A stretch of DNA of 64,000 bases, from the NCBI GenBank assembly GCA_031772625.1, contig CM062820.1:318206545-318270544 (forward strand). The letters are read 5' to 3'. The position numbers and the translations under genes are program-made. The notes beneath the pieces are model-generated. The model searched no databases, was not told the origin of the DNA, and saw only the letters and a list, made by a program, of their open reading frames with translations. Within the stretch, counting starts at the first letter, position 1; every line of letters begins with the position of its first letter. This DNA comes from Pinus tabuliformis (taxonomy: Eukaryota > Streptophyta > Pinopsida > Pinales > Pinaceae). Shown piece after piece: positions 32,700 to 43,368 of the stretch.

Positions 32700-33000
32700 G
32701 CGATGGACTGTTTCTGCGATTCGCATCGCAGCATCGCAATATCGCATTATCACAATTTCATTGTGCTGTGTTATCGCACGGTTGCTTTATCGCACTGCCG
32801 CAAGATCGTGGATCGCAGTATCGCAGTATCGCAAAATCACAGATCGTTGTGATCGTTAAATCATTATGCGTTTTTCATGCAATTTTGCGATATCGCATAT
32901 CACATATCGCATATCGGCAATTTTTTAAGATTTTCCAATGTGAGTGTTTATTAATGCATGCGATGCGATGGAGTTCGCGTCGCAATCTCGCAGTTTATCA
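32700..33000 (-). promoter_or_regulatory. TGCGATA/TCGCA motif array in LTR
   Basis: Some fifteen or more TCGCA/TGCGA words in 300 bases, many as TATCGCA. The array lies 170-470 bases into the LTR in element orientation, that is, in U3 upstream of any promoter. Same in the other LTR at 42105-42400. Possibly a cluster of factor-binding sites; function is inferred. Confidence 0.6.
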
Positions 33001-33170
33001 TTTTTACTCATAAGGAAATGTCCTATCATTCTTTGTGCGATGCGATGTTTCTTAAGGAGTAAAAATACATGAGCCTTAATTGATTTTTTGAATTTTTTAC
33101 TAAGGGTCCCCTCTTACTTAGTGTTATTGCTAATACTAAATAAGGAGGGGGGTTGTTGGTGGCCACAACA

Positions 33171-34247
33171 ATTGGCGATTCACTTGGAAGAACCAGTTAT
33201 CTCTGCTTTTCTATTGAATTTTCTAAACTTCCAAAACAGAAAATTTTTCAGAAAATTAAACTTTATTATGGAAAGATAAAGTACATTATGCTCTAAACTG
33301 TCAATGATATTTTGTTTCAACCATTTTCCACTTTGATTATTTGCTTCCTCAGGCTAGTCCTTGTATTTACATCAGTCATTACTTGGTCTTGTAAAGATAA
33401 AACAAAGTCTCCTCTGTAAACCAGTTTTAAATATGCTCATTTGTCGTAGGTAGAGCCTCTGCTGCCAACAGGCGTTTATAGCCTCGACAGGGTTACCTAT
33501 TACCCAGCAATGATCCTGTATCCTACTTAAAGCAGCCTACAACTTTCAAAGAAAAATCCATATCCACACTTATTGCTTTGATTTTCTTTTTATTCTTAAA
33601 GAACAATGTCTTGGTTTGGTAGCCAAATTATGACACAGTCATTCACTTGATTTATAACTTTGCTGAACAAGCTGGCTCGTGATGAGACCCCTTGTCTTTT
33701 GATTGCAATAATCTTGAGTCATTGCCCTGTTGTGGTGTACAGTATTGGCAAAGTCAGCAAGTTATAATATCTGTGATTATGATAAGCCGGCTCGTGATGA
33801 GACCTCTTATTCTTCAAGATAAAGTGTATCCTTGGGTTTTTCCTCTGAAAGTTGCGATTTCCTTAGCAAGGAGGAAGTCATTGTTTCCTTAAGATAGCTC
33901 TGGATGACAATAATAGAGTTTTTGGAAACCGCTGTTCTACAGAGAATATTTATTTTGTTATTGATACCTTTCATTGTACTGAGATAAAACAATTTCTTCA
34001 CTAAAGGTTGTTTTCATCAAACTTTTTGAAGTTGAAACTAGTATCATATCTAGGCTAGAGTTTTTAACTGTATCTATCAATAATAAAGATCAATTTTCCA
34101 AAAGATTTGCTATTTATACAAGCGAAAAGTTCAAAATCTGAAAGAGAATTGGTGTCTTTTTTCGTAAATTCCTAACGTAGCTACTCACAACTGGTTTTAT
34201 TATGAAAAAGAAAAACAACTATTCTACAAAAATAGAAGAATAATCTT
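33171..34247 (-). other. Element B 3' untranslated region
   Basis: About 1.1 kb between the end of integrase and the 3' LTR. No gene on either strand. A GGCTCGTGATGAGACC stretch occurs twice (33674 and 33790). I see no obvious polypurine tract next to the LTR at 33171. Confidence 0.6.
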
Positions 34248-35372
34248 CTATGGAAAATATTTCTTGAGAATTTGTCCATTAACAGGCAAAGGATCCCTCT
34301 TACCTGCTAAATCCTGTAACACAAACGTTGATGGACCTATGACTTCTACAATTTGAAAAGGACCAAGCCACATTCTTTGAAATTTTGTATGTTTGCCCTT
34401 TTCTTCATGAGCCTTGTCCCACTTTAAAACTAAATCTCCCATCTGAAAAGACGATTTAACTAGTGCTTGATGATGAGCATGCGTTTTCCTAACCTGTTCT
34501 CGTTTTTCTTCTAATTTAATTATTTCCATTTGTCTTAGCTGTAAGGAGGAAGTGGGTACTTCATCAATGTATTGAACTAAAGACAAAGAGGGAATTGCTA
34601 AGTGCGTCGGAAGAACCACTTCTTTCCCATAAACTAAATTAAAGGGAGAAGTGCTGATAGAAGCTTTTTGCGTTATTCAGTCTGCCCATAAAGCATATAT
34701 CAAAGCCTTGTGCCAATTTTTATGATTTTGGTCAACTGTTCTTTTAATAATCTTGATTAGGTTTTTATTTGTTGACTCAACTAGCCCATTGCCTTGTGGG
34801 TAATAATTGGCCGAATATTTAAGTTTGAATCCTCTTTTAAGTGCGAATTCAGTCATTGCATTTCCAGAAAAGTATGATGCATTATCAAACATTAAAGCGG
34901 ATGGCAATCCAAACCTGGTGATTATAAATTGATCTATGAACTCAATGATATTTTCAGAATTAGCCGTTTTGAGTGGAACTGCTTCTACCCACTTGGTAAA
35001 ATAATATGTTGCTGTGAGGATGTATCTATGCTGCTTAGAAGAGTGAGGAACGATCTCACCTATCATGTCCAATCCCCACTAACTGAAAGGTTTCTCGATG
35101 TTTACTGGCTGTAGTGGCAAGGATGGCTTCTTTTATCTTCCAGCAGTAGTTTGGCAGACTTGACATCTCCTCACGTAACTGTGCGAACCTTTAAACAGCG
35201 TGGGCCAGTAATATCCTACGCGCAAGATTTTTATGTGCAGTAGCATCTCCAGCATAGTGTCCGCCTGCCGGCCCATCGTGGAGTTCCTGCAAAACTTTTT
35301 CAGCTTCAGCTTTCTCAAGACACCTAAGAAGAACAGAATCATAATTTTTCCTAAAAAGAATATCATTTATGA
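34248..35372 (-). pseudogene. pol: Element B: integrase
   Basis: Zinc region HDGPAGGHYAGDATAHK, YYWPTLFKGSHSYVRRCQ and CQVCQ; core WGLDMIGEIVP (Asp), MFDNASYFSG (Asp), GNGLVESTNKNL (Glu); C-terminal domain SFQMGDLVLKWDKAHEEKGK, MWLGPFQIVEVI and end LPVNGQILKKYFP. All three D-D-E residues are present. Lesions: a frameshift near 35230 in the zinc region and stops near 35140, 35076 and 34675. The C-terminal 123 codons are open. Confidence 0.92.
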
Positions 35373-35373
35373 G

Positions 35374-36267
35374 CTAATATTGTTTGGCTTTCAACCTTAG
35401 AGCTCTTTTCTTAGTATGATCGAGGTGTGAAGGAGCATACCCGTTCTTAAGATAATAAATGATATCAGCGTATAATGACTCTGCATCGTTTAGGCTTACC
35501 TCGTACATTTGTACCTCTTCAGATGGATTTTCAGAAATTTGCGCTGCTCCAGTCAGCATTTTGCAGAAGCCTTGACCTGTTACAATGTTTGCTGGTTCAA
35601 TCTCAATGTCATATTCTTGTAAGGTAGTAACCCAATTGGCCCTTTTCTCACCCACATCCTTTTGTACTAGAAGGTTCCTTACCGCTGGAAACGATACTAT
35701 AATTTTGGTATGGGTTTTAAGTAATATAGGTCTGAAGTATTTGATCGCTTTGAAAACAGCATAAGCTTGTTTCTCCACGTCTGAATAATTTAATTCAGCA
35801 CCTTGTAAATTTGAACTGAAAAACGCAATTAGGGCTTTCGCTTTTTCTTGGTTTGCTTGAGTTAGAATCGCAGCATATGACTTATCTGAGGCAAATGTGT
35901 ATAAAATAAAAGGCTCTGAAAAATTCGGAGTTGCTAAAGATGGAGCATTAATAATAGCTTTTTTAATTAGGTTGAATGCTTCATGTTCATCTTGGCCCCA
36001 TTTAAAATTTGAATTCTTTTTAATCATGGTTTGCAAAGAAGATATAATTTGTGAAAAATCTGGAACGAATCTTTTTACAAAGTTGATCTGACCAAGGAAA
36101 GATTGCATGGCTTTTTTGTTGTGAGGTAGGGATATTTCAGAAATTTCTTTGATTCTGTCGGAATCGATGTGAATACCGGATTTTGACACTATGAATCCTA
36201 GAAGTTTCCCTTCACTTAGTGCGAAAAAAGATTTCTTTGGGTTAAGTGAAATTCCATACCTTAAACA
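35374..36267 (-). pseudogene. pol: Element B: RT connection and classical RNase H, degenerate
   Basis: Starts with the end of RT (SKSGIHIDSDRIKEI, LGQINFVKRFVPDF) and continues with RNase H: LYTFASDKSYAAIL (Asp), YSDVEKQAYAVFKAI (Glu). At the third catalytic position the sequence is KIIVSFPAVRNLL, without an Asp. Then ANWVTTLQEYDIEIEP. Open from 36189 to 35374, so loss of the Asp is not due to general decay. The element has a second, complete RNase H at 37293-37689. Confidence 0.85.
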
Positions 36268-37125
36268 TCATTGAAAAATTTGTTTCAAGTCTTTGAGATG
36301 GTCGCTTCGTTTCTTCGAATACACTGTTATATCATCCAAATAAATTACTACAAATTTATTGACTAAACCTTTGAATGCGATGTCCATGGCTCTCTGAAAT
36401 GTGGCACCAGCATTAATCAAACCAAATGGCATCTTTCGATATGCGTATGTGCCCCATTTAGTTCTGAATGTGGTTTTCAATTGATCATCAGGATGTACCA
36501 ACACTTGATTGTATCCTGAAAATCCATCCAAGAAAGACATTAATTCTGAGCCCGCCACTGCCTGCAGTATCTATTCCATAGGTGGTAGAGGAAAATTATC
36601 TTTTTGGCGGGCTTTGTTAAGGTTTTGAAAGTCAATACAAATCCTAATATCTCCGTTTTTCTTTCTAACAGGTACCATATTGGAGACCCATTTGGAATGT
36701 CTGATGGGAAAGATTATTCTGGCTTTCAATAACTTATTGAGCTCAGTTTTTATCTGATTTTCTAAATTTGGGTGGATCTTTCTCAGCTTTTGTTGGACAG
36801 GTATTTTGTTATCGCTCATGGGAATAGTATGTTGGATAATGGAAGTGTCGTATGTTTTCAGCTCATCATAATTGTAGGCAAAAACATTTTTATATTGTCT
36901 CAAAGGACGAATATATGCAATTTTCTCTTCAGGGGCTAGGTCGAGGCCTAGATTAATGTTTTGTGGTTTGGCATTGGTTCCTAGGTTTACTAATTCGTAG
37001 TTCAAGGTTGAACTTTGGAGTTTTGAATTGGTAGACCTCTTAAACCGATCTTTCAAATCGTACAAGTCTTCTAACTTGACCACCGACTTAGGTATAGCAT
37101 TGTTAGTGCTATCTTGTTGCAATTT
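36268..37125 (-). pseudogene. pol: Element B: reverse transcriptase
   Basis: Ty3/gypsy RT: NVFAYNYDELKTYD, VQQKLRKIHPNLE, WVSNMVPVRKKNGDIRICID, NFPLPPME, then DGFSGYNQVLVHPDD, WGTYAYRKMPFGL and the catalytic loop VIYLDDITVYSK with YLDD intact. Stops only near 36568 and 36266; otherwise a full domain. Confidence 0.95.
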
Positions 37126-37964
37126 TCAATCATGCTGGTCTTCGTCAATTATTTGATTGGAGTAGGATCCTTCAGATGTGAGGAAATTTACAATATCAGG
37201 ATCGTCATTGAATACTCTCCAATTTGTGATGTTATCAGGAATGGATGGTCTAAAGATTAATTCTATTAAGAATCTATCTGGACTAAAATCTTCTGAAGGA
37301 ATAAGCTTAGAAGCTACATTAGCCAAAAGGTCTGCACTTGCATTTTGGAGTCTGGGGATTGAAGAAATATTAAACGCTATGAAATGCTCAGTCAGATCTT
37401 GAACTAAGGATTGATAATGTTTTAAATGACCTGATAAGCAATGTATAGTGTTATGTACCTGTTTAACCACAATCTCAGAGTCTCCAAAAACTTTAAGATA
37501 CTTGACGTCTAACCCGATTTCTTTGTACAAGCCTTGGACCAAAGCCTCATATTCTACTGTATTGTTTGTGCAATCGAATTCGAGTCTGCATGTGAGCATG
37601 ATTTTATCTCCTTCTGGACTAATCAGAACGCATCCTGCTCCTGCTCCTTCGTTAGATCTAGAACCATCAAAAAATAATTTCCAAAACAAATATTTATTTA
37701 CAGGTTTATCTAAAAAATTGATACATTTCGAACTATCAGTTCGAGAAAAATTTTCGACTTGGGACAAAACAGAGTGTTCTAAATAGGGTGACGCATGAGC
37801 ATTGAAATTGCCGAGGAAAGAATCTACCGAGTAATTGCCAATAATGCTGCTGTTATACACTACTGGTTCATTCTCCCCCTCTAGCTCCGTTACTATGTAC
37901 TTTTGATGTAACTCTTGTTCAACTTTTATTTGATTTGGTTTACCGTTGTAGGGAAGCCACATGT
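37126..37964 (-). pseudogene. pol: Element B: archaeal-type RNase H between PR and RT
   Basis: Open frame of 278 codons in frame with PR and RT. Domain spans residues 92-223: WKLFFDGSRSNEGAG (Asp99), TNNTVEYEALVQGL (Glu139), VFGDSEIVVKQV (Asp161), NASADLLANVAS (Asp211), so all four carboxylates are present. After it comes a linker with LIFRPSIPDNITNWRVF. In the Tat elements I know, aRNH follows the classical RNase H; here it precedes RT. Would degrade RNA in hybrids, possibly in place of the degenerate RNase H downstream. Confidence 0.92.
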
Positions 37965-38280
37965 GCGACCAGTCGGTTGCAAAATATCCATGAAGTTTTT
38001 CTGACTAGTCCCTGCTAAGAATTAAGCCATAGAATTCAGGAATGTCAGCAACTAAAATGTCAATAACTTGACATACCTTTGGGTTGGATGAAAACCTTAT
38101 GGTTACTTGATTTAGTTCGCCAATCACTTTGACTTGAGATCGATCTAGCTAAACTATGCGCAGTGCGGATTTCTGTGGTTGAACGTTTAACTTGGCACAT
38201 ATGGATTTGGGTAAAATATTCGATGAAGCACCAGAATCTACCAAAAAATTGTGCACATTTTTATTGAAGATTTCATAAGT
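37965..38280 (-). pseudogene. pol: Element B: aspartic protease
   Basis: Active site NFLVDSGASSNILPKSI (D-S-G), second half VADIPEFYGLILSRD, ending SEKLHGYFATDWSHMWLPY. Two stops (near 38148 and 38010). In one frame with gag and aRNH. Confidence 0.9.
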
Positions 38281-40206
38281 AAGGAGAAACGGGGGAGTGT
38301 GAGATCTTGATCTTCCTCCAATTAGAGCGATGTCATTTGGATCAATCTTATTGATCGCGTTAGTTGGAGGTCTTCCCATGTTGTGGGAAGCTTGGGAAAG
38401 TACAACGACAGGCAAAGGTGCAACTGGTACAACATGTAATTCTTTCATCATTATCTTCTGTTGATGCTTCAACTTGCTCAGTTCATAAAGGGTGATGTTG
38501 GCCCTAGTCTTTTTCATGTCTTCTATAATATTGTACTCCATTTCATTCGACACTATCAGTGTTTTATATGGAGTTGTTTCATCTGTTTGGACTGGGCTGG
38601 TTTGAGTCGCTTTAGATGTCATTTTCTTTGTTGCGACTTTATCCTTTATTGCAGAGCTTGCGCTCTTCGGCTTAAGGGTAGTCTGGGGAGGATCAAGCTA
38701 GTTTTTACTTCGTGTGCGAACTGGAAATACTTCTTGATCTTCTTCTTGTGGGAGGATGAAATCCCACATTCCTTGTAATTCCACAACTTCTTCGTCATCA
38801 GTTTGCCCTTCAGTGGCAATTTCCTCTTCGTCTTCCTCGAATTCAACATTTGAAATGGCATTGGGTGGCTTTGAATCCATTGAAGGACCTCTTTTAAAAG
38901 CTCTGTAGGGCTTTTTTGAAGAAGTTTCTGCTACTTGCTTTTTGATGTTGACCATTTCATTGGACATGGTCTTTAGAACTTTCTGCAATCCTTCCAAATC
39001 GAATGGATCTTTTGCTTGTTTCTTCTTGGAGTCTTCCTTGAAGGTGACTTTTTTGGATTTACGTTCCTTTATCGCGGATTTCTTTTCCAGGGCTATTATT
39101 CATTTCTCTACTGCTATTGCTTCTTTCATGTTATCGGCTAAGGTTGTTTTATTGGCCCTGTCCACGAAGATTGCTATGTTCGATGGTAGATCGGTGATAT
39201 ACCATTCACATCGTACCTCTTCGCTGGGTTGGGAAGCAGTAGGAATTTTGTTGAAACATAAATTGAAATCCTTGATATGCTCTTTAGTTTCAGTTCTAAG
39301 GTTGGATAGGTCATTGATTAACGTTGCCGTAGACCTGTCATCACCAAAATTGGTCAGGAATTGCTCCTGGAAGATGTCCCAACTAGTGATGGATCCAGAG
39401 GGTAATGAAAAATACCATGACCCGGCTGTTCCTTGCAGAGTATAAGGAAAAATCCGAACAACAGCATCTTCATTAGTAACCCCATTGAGATTAATGGATA
39501 GCATGAAGTTGTTTATGTGCTCTTCTGCTAGCATGCCTGCCTCGGGATTAAATTTAGGCAACCATTTCTCAGGATGGGCCGGTATTTGACTCAAGGGTGC
39601 AGGCATTAAGACTTCCCCAGGGTTATTCCATGGAGACTAGGCCATTGTTGAACTGCTAACAGAGGAAAGTGCAGAAGATGATCCCTGTGGCTGGGAGGAT
39701 GAGGATACTACGATTGTAGATGATTGAAGAGGGGTTGTGGGGGTCCCTGTGGACGGATGGACGATGATCTGGAGTGGTGGAGTGGATGGTTGACTTTGTG
39801 GTGAAGAAGTTGAGATGGACGATGTTGACGAAAGAGTCTCGCTGTCAGACTCTTTAGGTGATTTCCTCACTCTTTTCCTGGTGGGAAGAGGTAATTCGGT
39901 TGGCTGAACGCCAAAATTTTCACTCTTTAGCCTGGTCAGGGGATGAGTAGGATTGTAATGCGAAGTCACACTGCCTTGAGATTTATCAGACCTTTGAGGA
40001 GAAATGGAAAATCGCTGAAGTTTGTGAATCAAAGATTCAACTTCAGGAAGTTCAACAGTAGATTGTTCTGAAATGTCAGGGTGTGTAGCAGCGGTTGATA
40101 CTCGAGCGACTTCTGATTCTGGATTTGAGTGTAATGGAGAAGTCGGGGGAGATGATGAGGGCGATTTACTCTCAGAATGGTATTCAGATTTAGATTTACT
40201 TGCCAT
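38281..40206 (-). pseudogene. gag: Element B: gag
   Basis: Begins MASKSKSEYHSES, 33 bases after the LTR; 189 codons of Ser/Pro/Thr-rich sequence, then after a TAG the capsid domain (39606-39100): WLPKFNPEAGMLAEEHINNF, RIFPYTLQGTAGSWYFSL, WDIFQEQFLTNFGD, pattern of the Retrotrans_gag family. It continues through acidic linkers (38997-38698, 38622-38290) to PR. No zinc knuckle is visible. Encapsidates element RNA. Confidence 0.88.
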
Positions 40207-40219
40207 TCATAGTTCAGGC

Positions 40220-40239
40220 CCTCCTTCTAGTGCCAAATA
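40220..40239 (-). promoter_or_regulatory. Element B primer binding site (candidate)
   Basis: Right after the 5' LTR on the minus strand comes TATTTGGCACTAGAAGGAGG. TGGCACTAGAAGG could pair with a tRNA 3' end; I cannot name the tRNA. Confidence 0.5.
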
Positions 40240-41143
40240 TGTTGAAGCCCCAAAAATCGGGTCGACAACAAGGGGGATACCCGCCCGGTCTGGACCTTGG
40301 TTGGCGGCTCCTTATCTGTTTGGTATAGCGGGTCTGACTGGGGATAATGGGACCAGTTTCCCAATATATGAGTGTGTGTGTGTAGAATTTGATGTTGTTG
40401 ATCTAACAGTTCCTATTTAAGATATTCTAATTCTAATTCTAATCTAATTCTATACTAATGTAATCTAATAAACATCACATCTAAGTCTATACTAACCCGG
40501 GATGTAATTCTTCTATTATGCGATCTAAAGAGATTTCAAATAACAACTGGTAATAAAGATCATTCAACGATTATAAGAAAGGAAATCAATAAAGATGAAC
40601 CACTTCGCATAAAAAGTTAGACGAAACAGTTGTGAAAAACATATCGCATAATGAGCTATTCATACATTAGGCATAAATAAATAGCTATCACCGTACAAAA
40701 GTGCCAAATGATAACTCAAGCATTCATGCAATAATACATAAATAACTAAAAACTGTATATCACTTTAACATATAAGCAGAAATGGTCAAGAGATAAAAGT
40801 ACCATTTATGACTAGTCCTACTCATAAGCTTCAAGCGACAATGATTTATCTCTCCTTGCTCTAACATCCACTAAGAGTACAGAAGTGCAACATCAGTAGC
40901 AGATATCAAATGCAAACATCAACAAATCTTGATCCATTCATTCACCAAAACCTCCTCGGAGGGTGCAAAAGTGCATGTTCTGAGGACAAGTTTTTGATAA
41001 ATTTCTGGACCCTTCTCTAAATGCATGAGAAGGGTTTAAATACTATTAACTAAATAACTTAATTACACAGATTTAGGATACGGTTTAAATGACCGCCCTT
41101 TTTCTAAGCAAAACTATTTCTAAAAATTAAATCTAATATCTAA

Positions 41144-41350
41144 CTATTTCTGCATTTGCTCCTTAATGTTGCGAGCATTCAGTATTTGCCTGGGTAGAGT
41201 CGGCTGACTGTCTTCCGCTTTTGATTGAGCTAAGCAAACAGAAATGGTAAGAGCTGGCACCATCTTTTCAGCAACATCGATGATATACTCGAGAGTCATC
41301 CTCTGGCTATGTGGAATTACTGCGTATGCCCAGTAATAATCCAAGTTCAA
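41144..41350 (-). pseudogene. Open frame inside the 5' LTR of element B, shortened
   Basis: Counterpart of 31741-32013; an extra base near 41392 separates the N-terminal part. Remaining 68 residues are almost the same as in the other LTR. Confidence 0.3.
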
Positions 41351-41490
41351 CTTGGTTAACCCTTGAATTGCTTCTGCCTTTTCTTTAGCTTTCTGTTTCC
41401 AGTTTGTTCTTTACCATTGCTTTCTTGCATTTTTCGGGCTTACAAGTGACTGAGTAGTTAGAGGCTTTCCTTCTCGCACAATTTTCTCAG

Positions 41491-41520
41491 CGATGCGCGA
41501 TTAGCGCTAATCGCGCATCG
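41491..41520. repeat. Perfect 30-base palindrome in element B LTR
   Basis: Half-site CGATGCGCGATTAGC followed directly by its exact reverse complement, no spacer. It can form a hairpin in RNA or a two-fold protein site in DNA. Mismatched by one base in the other LTR. Confidence 0.95.
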
Positions 41521-42104
41521 GAAACTGCCTCCGTTCCTTGATCCGGGCTTCTCTGATGCGTTTTTCGCCTTTAGCGCCTTTTTCTTCACCAGGTATAAGC
41601 TTCAAAATTTGTAAAAATACTGCTTTCGTGAGCTCCTGACCTTGAGCGTTAAACCACCTGTTGATATCAGCATCGTTCAATTACTCATTCAATCATGGCT
41701 GTAAATGAAAGATCTGTAATGGATGGCTCAGCAGCGTTCTGTGAATCTGCGGCTTTGTTGCACGCGGTATCCATTTATGAGGGCGTCTTTTCTCTGTCTT
41801 TGAACATTGGAGCGTTACCCTTTTTTTTCCTCATAGCTTCCTGCACATTGCTTTGCGTAACTTCTATTTTTCGTTCCTGCAGTTCACAAGTGAGGAAAGA
41901 GTAATGACAATAAAAATTGACAGGAAAGCTTTAAACTCTACGGATGTACAAAAACATGCCACCTGACGTAACCTGGCTCTTTGAAAAACACAAAACCGTC
42001 TTTCATTAACAACTGGCGTATAATTCATTAATTATCATTAAAGCGCGTATCCAGTTCTTGGTTTATGGAAAACTTTTTCTTGAATATTGAGCCAGGGAAA
42101 TTTG

Positions 42105-42400
42105 CGATGGACTGTTTCTGCGATTCGCATCGCATTATCGCAATATCGCATTATCGCAATTTCATTGTGCTGTGTTATCGAAATGTTGCTTCATCGTGCT
42201 GCCGCAAGATTGTAGATCGCAGTATCGCAGTATCGTAGTACCGCAGATCAGTGTGATCATTTAATTGTTATGCGTTTTTCATGCAATTTTGCGATATGCG
42301 ATATCGCATATCGCATATCGGCGATTTTTTAAGATTTTCCAATGTGAATGTTTATTAATGCATGCGATGCGATGGAGTTCGCGTCGCAATCTCGCAGTTT
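42105..42400 (-). promoter_or_regulatory. TGCGATA/TCGCA motif array in 5' LTR
   Basis: Same array as 32700-33000, with several C-to-T changes, and with a run GCGATATGCGATATCGCATA near 42290-42310. Confidence 0.6.
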
Positions 42401-42579
42401 ATCATTTTTACTCATAAGGAAATGCCCTATCATTCTTTGCGTGATGCGATGTTTCTTAAGGAGTAAAAATACATGAGCCTTAATTGATTTTTTGAATTTT
42501 TTACTAAGGGTCCCCTCTTACTTAGTGTGATTGCTAATACTAAATAAGGAGGGGGGTTGTTGGTGGCCACAACACTAGG

Positions 42580-42600
42580 TCAGTCCCCCTCAAGCCAACA
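42580..42600 (+). repeat. Element C 5' LTR, last 21 bases
   Basis: TCAGTCCCCCTCAAGCCAACA, matching 53338-53358 with small differences; completes the LTR interrupted by element B. Confidence 0.85.
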
Positions 42601-42602
42601 AA

Positions 42603-42620
42603 TGGTTCTGTTGTCGGGAC
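42603..42620 (+). promoter_or_regulatory. Element C primer binding site
   Basis: TGGTTCTGTTGTCGGGAC, two bases after the LTR. It fits the tRNA-Asp type site TGGCGCCGTTGCCGGG with four changes, three of them C to T. Confidence 0.6.
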
Positions 42621-42626
42621 CAGAAT

Positions 42627-43049
42627 TTGCATAAGAGATGTGTAATGTCGTATCATTGGAATCCAACTAAGAAAGAGATTGGAGACTGGTTGGATAGGAA
42701 GATCCACAAATTTGCAGCGCAGGAGAACAGAAGTCTGCGACTGACAAAGGAACAGTGGCTGGACAGATACCTATATTTAGAAATACACGAGACCTTTTTC
42801 TGTTCCTTTCTGGATGATCTATACGAGTGGCTCATGAAGCTAGCATATAATCAAGGAAGGTGGAAACTTGACGGTCCTATTGTTTGGACCCCGAAGCTAG
42901 TACAGAAATTGGAAGCATCTGAGGATAAGATCACCCGCGTTGTCGATCATTGGCTCGATCGTATCATAGGAGGATTTGTAACTGAATTCGCGGTCGATAC
43001 CTCAGTCAGCTACAGTGAGGTGGAGCGGTGCTTTTTCAAAGGACCGTGA
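42627..43049 (+). CDS. Element C ORF0, upstream of gag
   Basis: Open for 140 codons, directly after the primer site. Trp-rich and charged: MSYHWNPTKKEIGDWLDRKI, KEQWLDRYLYLEIHETFF, LDGPIVWTPKLVQKLEA, VVDHWLDRIIGGFVTEF. No domain known to me. Its stop is followed at once by a strong donor-like CCGTGAG/GTAAGTA (43051), so it may be spliced to gag. A leader ORF before gag is known from Ogre-type elements; homology to those is not shown. Confidence 0.6.
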   Translation: MHKRCVMSYHWNPTKKEIGDWLDRKIHKFAAQENRSLRLTKEQWLDRYLYLEIHETFFCSFLDDLYEWLMKLAYNQGRWKLDGPIVWTPKLVQKLEASEDKITRVVDHWLDRIIGGFVTEFAVDTSVSYSEVERCFFKGP

Positions 43050-43050
43050 G

Positions 43051-43368
43051 GTAAGTACTTGAAATCTTTGAATACCTGGATTAAAATGTTATTGTGCGAA
43101 AAGCGGGTTATGTAGCTACCTTGATGTTCAGAGCTACGCGAAGCAGAAAAAATTACAGGAATGAAGGGAGAAAGGGTCCTGAATATAGTCCATTGATTTC
43201 ACCTCTGTGAGGTGACGAAGAAGGAATAGCGCAGGTTTCTCTGTGAAGTGATATTCAGTTAATAAGACAAGGATTCTCGCGACTGCCACCTCTAGCCACA
43301 CCACCTCCAACTTCACCGCCATCGTCTGCAACTTCACCCATACCACCTCCACCTCCACTGTAGTTCAG
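43051..43368 (+). other. Possible intron between ORF0 and gag
   Basis: Donor GAG/GTAAGTAC at 43051; the C-rich stretch from 43275 ends CTGTAGTTCAG at 43368, one base before the gag ATG at 43370. The C-rich part could instead code a Pro-rich gag N-terminus (PPLATPPPTSPPS), so the acceptor may lie further left. Confidence 0.35.

Larger units (their letters stand above)
30835..33170 (-). repeat. Element B 3' LTR
   Basis: 2336 bp, nearly identical to 40240-42574. In element orientation it starts TGTTGTGGCC (at 33170) and ends CTTCAACA (at 30835). Contains TGCGATA-type arrays (32700-33000), a 30-base palindrome with one mismatch (32087-32116) and an open frame (31741-32013). Confidence 0.93.
30835..42574 (-). 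mobile_element. Element B: minus-strand Ty3/gypsy Tat-like, aRNH before RT
   Basis: 11.7-kb element with 2.3-kb LTRs, 30835-33170 and 40240-42574, bounded by TG...CA and CTGGG/CTAGG. On the minus strand the order is gag - PR - aRNH - RT - RH - IN. From 40206 to about 35230 one frame runs through gag, PR, aRNH, RT and RH, interrupted only by stops; one frameshift precedes the rest of IN. LTRs are very similar, consistent with insertion after element C. Confidence 0.92.
40240..42574 (-). repeat. Element B 5' LTR
   Basis: 2335 bp partner of 30835-33170. In a 290-base stretch (40418 onward) I count about seven differences. Same internal landmarks, with the palindrome perfect here. Confidence 0.93.

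Noticed and set aside
38942-39445. Plus-strand open frame of 167 codons
   Set aside because: Lies opposite the gag capsid domain of element B and has no domain of its own.
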